Shown here: positions 45,393-64,000 of the stretch, one piece after another
How positions within the stretch are numbered: the stretch's first letter is position 1
Layout of the letters: every line of letters begins with the position of its first letter
Source of the DNA: Haematococcus lacustris
Lineage: Eukaryota; Chlorophyta; Chlorophyceae; Chlamydomonadales; Haematococcaceae
Direction of reading: 5' to 3'
Assembly (NCBI GenBank): GCA_030144725.1
Contig: JASKMD010000028.1
Coordinates: 2,432,473 to 2,496,472, forward strand
Length of the DNA: 64,000 bases
Notes under the pieces: generated by a model
What the model was told of the DNA's origin: nothing
The model's database searches: none
Seen by the model: only the letters and a program-made list of their open reading frames with translations
Translations under genes and position numbers: made by a program

Positions 45393-45655
45393 AGTGGATG
45401 ACGCCATGCATTTCATCTTTGAGTGCACTGCCACGAGTTCCATCAGGGAGCAGCCGGAGTTTGCCATGACTCTACAGAACAATAATGAGAACTTGCATGA
45501 CTTCATGTTGAGCCCATGTGCACCTTTGTTTGTGCACCTTGCTTTGAAGTGCGTTACAGGAAGTTTTGAACCCCTACCCCGGCGGCCTAGCAGCCTAACG
45601 GCTGACGGCTTAAGCGGTGTAAGCCACATCAGCATCCTAGTTGGTTGGGGTTGAC
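45393..45655 (+). mobile_element. LINE fragment, continuation after R1
   Basis: Plus-strand coding VDDAMHFIFECTATSSIREQ continues the zinc finger begun at 39,739, followed by about 70 residues of C-terminal tail to the stop at 45,652. The H..FEC spacing matches the CCHC-type tail of LINE ORF2 proteins. The sequence after 45,655 holds about 200 bp with no recognised feature. Confidence 0.7.
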
Positions 45656-45874
45656 GAAAAACATCTCATACTCAACGCATTTTCACCCAAATCCCATGGT
45701 CAAACAATTCAAAATCACCAACAAGGCGTATCACTACGGTAACCATACAAGTAAGGTTCCCAAATAGACATCTTTATGCCCATGTAGTAAATAGTATAGA
45801 CTAGTCCACTATTTCGTCACCAAATCAGCTCGTTTCAATCACAATGGGGCGTACATCAGCTCGCCAGACACGTC

Positions 45875-47812
45875 GTGCTAGTCTTAAGAGCAGTCAGTAT
45901 CAGTTGCTATTCTGTTGATCTGCCAGCCCGCGTCCGTAATCGACGAACTCCGATGGCGGCAGCTGCTGGCCCATCGGGCGGCACGCAACCAAAGAAGAAG
46001 CTGGGAGCATTAGAATTGCAGACCAAAGGACAAAGCGTTCGCAAAGCTGTTTGCGGCGGTTGTGACCAGACCTATAGCTGCGTGAACATGTCTACCACAA
46101 ATGAACACAAGTGCAAGCCCAAGCGACAGCGTACGGACACGACAGCAGATGCAGCAGCAGCAGCAGCAGCAGAAGCGCTAGAAGAGAAGCGCTAGCTCCT
46201 TATGAAACGGGGATCTGGACAAGCGCTATGAGGAGGTGAACTCCCTTGTAAAGCTGAAAGTGGATACAAGCGGCGTAAGTGCAAGTTGAGAGCAGCTGTA
46301 AAGCTGACCTGACCTGACCTGACCTGACCTGACCTGACCTGACCTGACCTGACCTGACCTGACCTGACCTGACCTGACCTGACCTGACCTGACCTGACCT
46401 GACCTGACCTGACCTGACCTGACCTGACCTGACCTGACCTGACCTGACCTGACCTGACCTGACCTGACCTGACCTGACCTGACCTGACCTGACCTGACCT
46501 GACCTGACCTGACCTGACCTGACCTGACCTGACCTGACCTGACCTGACCTGACCTGACCTGACCTGACCTGACCTGACCTGACCTGACCTGACCTGACCT
46601 GACCTGACCTGACCTGACCTGACCTGACCTGACCTGACCTGACCTGACCTGACCTGACCTGACCTGACCTGACCTGACCTGACCTGACCTGACCTGACCT
46701 GACCTGACCTGACCTGACCTGACCTGACCTGACCTGACCTGACCTGACCTGACCTGACCTGACCTGACCTGACCTGACCTGACCTGACCTGACCTGACCT
46801 GACCTGACCTGACCTGACCTGACCTGACCTGACCTGACCTGACCTGACCTGACCTGACCTGACCTGACCTGACCTGACCTGACCTGACCTGACCTGACCT
46901 GACCTGACCTGACCTGACCTGACCTGACCTGACCTGACCTGACCTGACCTGACCTGACCTGACCTGACCTGACCTGACCTGACCTGACCTGACCTGACCT
47001 GACCTGACCTGACCTGACCTGACCTGACCTGACCTGACCTGACCTGACCTGACCTGACCTGACCTGACCTGACCTGACCTGACCTGACCTGACCTGACCT
47101 GACCTGACCTGACCTGACCTGACCTGACCTGACCTGACCTGACCTGACCTGACCTGACCTGACCTGACCTGACCTGACCTGACCTGACCTGACCTGACCT
47201 GACCTGACCTGACCTGACCTGACCTGACCTGACCTGACCTGACCTGACCTGACCTGACCTGACCTGACCTGACCTGACCTGACCTGACCTGACCTGACCT
47301 GACCTGACCTGACCTGACCTGACCTGACCTGACCTGACCTGACCTGACCTGACCTGACCTGACCTGACCTGACCTGACCTGACCTGACCTGACCTGACCT
47401 GACCTGACCTGACCTGACCTGACCTGACCTGACCTGACCTGAGGTCACCAAGCTGCAGGTCTGTGGTTGAAAGGACGACAAGGTGGCCATGGCTGCGGCC
47501 TTGTTCCCTCCCAGGCCACCCAACACAGCTGGTGGTGGAAGCCGTGGCTGTTGCAGGTACTTCTGGCTCAAAGCTGCCAGCAACTTCCCCTTGCTTGCTG
47601 CAGCAGCCTGCAAGCTCCTGGCAGTGCACGTCACCTCCGCAGCCTCTGAGCGCAACTGGTCAGCATGGGGAAGGCTGTACACAGCTGCTCGCAACCGGCT
47701 GGGCAAAAAGCTCCATGCCAAAGAGCTTATCTTCATCAAGGCCAACGCAGACTGCTATGGGTGCAACGGTGGAGTAGACGCGGAGCTGTTCGCCCTGATG
47801 GGCGAGTAAGAC
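45875..47812 (+). pseudogene. hAT transposase remnant with BED-type finger and C-terminal dimerisation domain
   Basis: The N-terminal exon (45,953-46,195) has a Cys2..His-Cys finger (VCGGCDQTYSC..EHKC) with basic flanks, like a BED finger. A second coding stretch LDKRYEEVNSLVKLKVDTSG ends at a consensus GTAAGT donor (46,274). After the pentamer array and an acceptor (TGTTGCAG, about 47,557), the last exon encodes FPLLAAAACKLLAVHVTSAA then SERNWSAWGRLYTAARNRL, ending at 47,809. This is the classical hAT dimerisation motif (ASER.WS..G). The catalytic RNase H-like core is absent, so the copy cannot be autonomous unless exons lie elsewhere. Confidence 0.7.
46306..47440. repeat. (GACCT)n array, 227 exact copies
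   Basis: 1,135 bp with no interruption visible, between the GTAAGT donor at 46,274 and the last exon of the hAT remnant. On the minus strand it reads AGGTC, giving a spurious SGQVR frame of more than 400 residues. Perfect homogeneity suggests recent expansion or an assembly-estimated length. Confidence 0.97.
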
Positions 47813-48084
47813 GACCACCATCTCCGAGGCCGCAAACCCCCTATTTCAGATGTCCATGTCAAGATGTCAATGCCCGTGTTTAAGACTCTATATGCATGTG
47901 AATGTTAACTGCAACAATGATGACAATGAGTTCTCCCGTTGAAACTGTTAATAGCTCTGCAATCGCCTAGGACAAGTTTTTTTTTTGCATGGAGCGACTA
48001 GACTATCTCTATTCAGACAAAAATAGTACTATTCCGACTAGTACTATATCTAGTCTATTTTACGAACCTTACATACAAGGGTGG
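47813..48084. other. Downstream flank of hAT remnant, AT-rich, nothing recognised
   Basis: Low-GC sequence with a short T run (47,976-47,986) and the phrase GACTAGACTATCTCTATTCA followed by partly repeated GACTAGTACTATATCTAGTC (48,038-48,057), which is a near palindrome. No coding frame was recognised. Confidence 0.4.
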
Positions 48085-48500
48085 ACGCTAGGAGAGTCGA
48101 CTTCACCTGTGCACTGTCCACCTAAGCAACACATCACTGGCCTTTCATCCAAGACCAGTGGTGCCACACCCGATCTTCTCAAGAACATCTCCAGCGTCTA
48201 CTATGTACCACCGTATCAGCTCAACAATCTGAAACTGAGCCTAAATATACCAGAGAACATATACTTCGCCTTTGCCTGCTTGGGCTGATCACAACCTGCA
48301 CCACTGCCATGCTCACTTTGGGTACCAATCCACCTGCCACACAGTGTCCCACATCGCCAGCATCATGGTGTCATGTCTGTTGTTGGCTGGCAGGGAGGTG
48401 CTGGCTGGGCTGGCTGCTGCTGGGCGCCTGAGATGGGACTGCATGGCAATTGTCTATCTGTGCGTGTTCCACATAACGTCTGTCCGCTGCTGAATCATAC
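48085..48500 (+). repeat. R3 dispersed repeat, first copy
   Basis: Matches 63,070-63,490 in the same orientation. Shared phrases are TCCAAGACCAGTGGTGCC, GCCTGCTTGGG and GGGAGGTGCTGGCTGGGCTG. It lies immediately downstream of the hAT remnant here and downstream of a hAT-like tail at the other locus, so it may be part of a hAT element. A short plus-strand frame (48,272-48,493) is not clearly coding. Confidence 0.6.
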
Positions 48501-48714
48501 AACGAGCTGGCTACTCTAGGAAGAGGCCTTGGTAACCTCGCTGTCGACTGTCATATTGCAGCAGCATCAAAGGCATCAGCAGGGGCAGGGGCAGGGGCAG
48601 GACTGCAGGGGAAGTAGCCGGGGCAGGGCAGCAGGGGCAGCAGCAGGGGTATAAACAGGAGCGGCAGCAGGACAGCAGCAACAGCAGGGGCAGAAGCAGC
48701 ATGGGGCCGATAAC

Positions 48715-48990
48715 CTGGTACACGGCCGTAGCAAAGCTTTTCGTCACGGTCTGACTCCCAATAAGGCGTCGCTGGCAACCAACCGTCACCTGGCCCTGCC
48801 TGCCCGCCCTAGGGCTACCAGCACTAAAGGCAGCCGGCATTGACAAGTGTAGCGCACTCCTCCCCTTTCAATGCGATGCAAGCCTGCCAGCTTCGTGCTT
48901 TTGAGGCTTCCTAACTGCCAGGCCTGGTGAGGCCACTGCAATGCCAGCCCCATCAGGGCCAGTGAGATACGTTTAAGCTGATGTCGTGGT
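48715..48990. repeat. R2 dispersed repeat, second copy, next to a hAT-like exon scrap
   Basis: 48,715-48,912 matches 38,345-38,582. Just beyond it, the minus strand at 48,990-48,930 encodes LKRISLALMGLAL, resembling the WKRILLALTE exon of the hAT-like remnant at 19,430-19,465. The region 48,500-48,715 contains GCAGGG-rich simple sequence only. Confidence 0.5.
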
Positions 48991-49051
48991 GCTGCTGCTG
49001 CTGCTGCTCCTTGCTGCTTGTGCATTACCCAGCTTGTTTCCCCACACTGCC

Positions 49052-61138
<12,087 letters not shown>

Positions 61139-63069
61139 CTGCGTCCGGGACATCATCAGCAGTGGAAGACGCACAGAATGCCGAGAGAAGAGGAAGAGAG
61201 TCGAAGGAATGTTAGGTAGTGCTGCTTGTATGGGTGAGTGCAATATAGAGGGCTGCACAGCCTGTGGCAGGCCCTGACATGATGCTTCAGGTGCATGGTG
61301 GTGGTTCAGCCATGATGGGCTCCACCACCCTGCTCCCTGGGACTGGGTCAGCTAGGAGAAGGTGGTGAAGGCAAGGGTGGTGGCCGCTGTGCGCAGTTCT
61401 ACGGCAGTGAGCGAGAGATTCGCCGCCACAAGATGGCCGTCCTAGAGAATGTTACTCGCGCGATTACATTCAGCTCCTGGCACCTGTCGCGGGGCGGGGA
61501 TCAGTAGCTGATGCACGTGTCCCGGTTACATGGAACGGCCTTGCGCGAGGGACAGCAACCAGGGACGTCGCTCTGCGTGCCCGTGGCAGCCATCTTTTAT
61601 GCGGCAGATGGTCTGCACTGAGCATCCCGTCTGGTTGCAAGTGCAGCTTGTCGTTACTTGCTGGCTTTCACGGATGCGTGACATTGACCAGGATTGACTT
61701 GACTGCTGCAACGACGAGATGCGGCAGCACCAGCGGCAGCAGCAGCGGCAGGGGCAGCATGGGAGGGAAGGGGAGAAGGGCAGCATTCAATGACGGTGGC
61801 GACCACGACCTGCAGCCTTAGGCACCCATCCAGGCTGGCTACTGTCTTGTAGGACCAGTCAGGCAAGAGGTGCACCACATGCACCACTAGTCCACGGCCC
61901 ACTGACGCTAACTTCTGCCTTGGTGCATGCTGGTGAGCACTGCCTGGCTGCACAGCAGACAATGCTGTGAGGCTCAGCTGACACATGCTGGTAGTAGCCA
62001 TGAACCGAGAACCTGGAAACTATATGAACCGTGACAGCTGTAAGATGCTTGGGAAGGCCACAATCTTTCCACAGCCCATCATCAAGGAGGACAATGACTT
62101 GGAGGATGCGGAAGAGCCAAGCAAAAGCAGCGCTCTGCAGTCAGCCCTGAGGTGGAAGGTGGTGGCATGAAGGGAAAGAGTAGTCGACTGTGCCATGCCT
62201 CACCTGGTGCCACCATGTCAGCAATACTATGTGCCTTGCGTGCATGACTGCAGCTGGAGGGCTCGATGGCTGAGGTGTCTATCAAGCGCTATGACTGTGT
62301 CAAGCAGCTGATGGTATTCTTCTGCACAGCTGGCATCGGCACCAGGGGAGGCTGGGGTGCTGATGCGGTGTTGCGACCCTGTGGTGGTGCTTGTGGGTGA
62401 GCCGCACCAGCCTGGTCAGCTTGGCAGTGAATGGCCAGCAGCCATGTGAGGAGCAGCCCTGTGAAGAGCAACGCAAGCCCACCAGGCCTGCAAGCTGGAA
62501 GCCTTCACCAAGGCAGGTAGACCACGGGCTGCTGCACCCAGCCTGGAGACATCAGCGTGACCAGCTAGTGCAGGGCCTGATGTGGTGCCCGGCAGTGGCC
62601 CCACGCAACCTGCCACATCCCCCATGAAACCAGGCAGCCACACAGGCAGGAAGCAGAACCTGGGCCCAGCACTCCCCTGCCAGTGACGCGCAGCAAGTGC
62701 ACCAAGGCAAAGCAGGCAGCCAAGTCCACCCAGCCCACTCAGGGCAGAAGCCAAGGCATGTGCAAGGCTGTCAAAGCCAAAACAGCACCGCAGCCTGGCA
62801 GGTGGGTAGACAGGGACTGCAACGCAGCGCTCAATGTGTAGCGCAGTGGGGAGAGCAAGTGGCTAGTAAGGGCCAAGTGCAGCGGGCCAATGGTCCAAAG
62901 AACGCCCTTTGCAATTCCGAGCGGTGGCGAGCCCCGCCCCAGCTCCACCTCCAGCCTCAGCCTCAACCTCAGCCACCACCTCCCAGGATGCCAAACGGCA
63001 CAACACATGCACACATGGCATGCAAGGCGCAAGGGTGCACTTGGCACAGCAGCCAATGCGGGGCAGCAC
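61139..63069. other. 5' flank of helicase copy B and decayed hAT-like tail
   Basis: 61,420-61,690 and 61,980-62,470 align with 17,280-17,570 and 18,050-18,530 of copy A. The minus-strand frame at 62,471-62,289 (TASAPQPPLVPMPAVQKN) is the same tail as at 18,330 (TASAPQPPWVPMPAVPKK), supporting a duplicated hAT-like 3' end. The remainder, 62,480-63,070, has only short open frames of uneven composition. The missing first exon and promoter of the helicase should be here, but no promoter motif could be defended. Confidence 0.4.
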
Positions 63070-63490
63070 ACATCTCACCAACTCCCAACACCACCACTGA
63101 CCTCTGATCCAAGACCAGTGGTGCCCACACCCGCTGTCATGAAAACGTATCCAACGTTCACTGCTTGCCACCGTACACCTGAACCTGAACCTGCCGGTTC
63201 ACAGCCTGTGCAGCCTGTGTAGCAGATGGTGCTTCGCTGGCTGATGTTGACCTATGCCTTCGCCTGCTTGGGTTGACCACAACCTGAACCACTGCCATCT
63301 CCACCTTCCATTTGAGGTGCAGGTGCACCTACCACTCAGCGTCCAATGTCGCCAGCATGATGGTGTCATGTCTTTTGGTGGCCACCAGGGAGGTGCTGGC
63401 TGGGCTGGCTGCTGCTGGGTGCCTGAGATGGGGCTGCTTAGCAAGTGTCTAGTGCTTGTTCCTCATAGCTTCTGTCCACTGCTGGGCGAT
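63070..63490 (+). repeat. R3 dispersed repeat, second copy
   Basis: About 420 bp similar to 48,085-48,500, in the same orientation, with clustered mismatches and small indels. It marks a second homologous interval outside the main helicase duplication. Confidence 0.6.
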
Positions 63491-64000
63491 GCAACAAGGT
63501 GACCGCTCTGTCAACTCTCTCTGTGGTTTCTCACAGCAGTAACGTCCCCTCCCCTCCCTCTGCCCAGCACAGCCCTAACCCGCCCAGCCCCGCCCGGCCC
63601 GGCCCAGCCTCACCAAGGCATGGTGAGCTCGTGTGTGGCCTGCTGCCGTGCCATGAGGTGCCGCCCATCCACCCTTCACCTCGCCCAGGCGCCCCCTCCC
63701 CCTGCCCAGGACCCTTGCCCTGCCCAGCCCCCCCCCTGCCACACCGGCCCTGGTGCCCCACCCCAAGCCCCCCCTGGGGCAGGTAGCTGGACCGTGACTG
63801 ACCGGCCCTGTGGCCCAATCCCAACTTCCAGTGCAGTGTGGAGAGTGTGCAGCGCCCTTTGGAGATGTGAATCTGCAAGGGCCTGGAAGCTCTGCCTGCC
63901 CCTGGCCTACAAGCTGGTCAATGATCGGCTGCCCGGCCAGGCAGAGGTTGTACCGGGCTGCAGAGTACCGGTGGGCCCGCAACCACCTAGAGGCTAGTAA
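63491..64000. other. Unassigned C-rich sequence at window edge
   Basis: The part 63,540-63,790 is a C-rich low-complexity stretch (CCCAGCCCC, CCCTGCCC). From 63,830 the sequence is more balanced. A plus-strand frame reads LYRAAEYRWARNHLEA at 63,946-63,995 and might be the start of an exon running out of the window. No family was recognised. Confidence 0.25.

Noticed and set aside
46192..47745. 517-residue SGQVR frame
   Set aside because: Artefact of the GACCT pentamer; no unique coding sequence except short ends.

Overview
The window looks like nuclear DNA of a GC-rich green alga, most plausibly a chlamydomonadalean (Haematococcus/Chlamydomonas-like). This rests on many short GT-AG and a few GC-AG introns, long exact tandem arrays, LINE, hAT and terminal-inverted-repeat (TIR) transposons, and an organelle-type helical-repeat protein. 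The clade is an inference and no species marker was seen. No rRNA, tRNA, CRISPR array or prokaryotic operon was recognised.

Layout. (1) 1-890 is an internally deleted copy of a TIR transposon (called R1 here). (2) About 891-18,530 is copy A of a segmental duplication. It holds a minus-strand DExH-box RNA helicase gene with 25 recognisable exons, now broken by two 1-nt insertions, a lost splice acceptor and the R1 insertion at its 3' end. (3) About 18,330-19,490 holds remnants of a hAT-like transposase. (4) 38,001-19,640 (minus) is one very large gene. 23 exons were reconstructed, and reading phase agrees at all but one junction. The product is about 2,900 residues with a transit-peptide-like N-terminus and weak helical repeats. 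A 5'-truncated LINE, a palindrome-rich repeat patch and short tandem arrays sit in its introns. (5) 38,345-45,655 is a nest of transposons: a LINE fragment interrupted by a fold-back element and by a 5.6-kb R1 element flanked by an AGT duplication. (6) 45,900-47,812 is a degenerate hAT element whose intron is 227 exact copies of GACCT. (7) About 49,050-62,465 is copy B of the segmental duplication, carrying the intact paralogue of the helicase with the same exon structure. (8) 63,070-64,000 holds a repeat shared with 48,085-48,500 and unresolved sequence.

The main result comes from comparing the two helicase copies. Exons and phases are conserved, while introns are occupied by different perfect short-unit arrays (GGGGT, GAGGGC, CCCG/CCCCG, GGGTCA, GGGGTA, GCAG, CCCTG). 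These arrays are present, absent or of very different length in the two copies and often start a few bases from a splice site. Nearly all of the longest open frames in the window are artefacts of these arrays. A second unusual signal is a set of nested palindromes at 5,972-6,066, 6,361-6,393 and 26,474-26,587. Their stems differ, but their loops are always 13 nt and similar in sequence.
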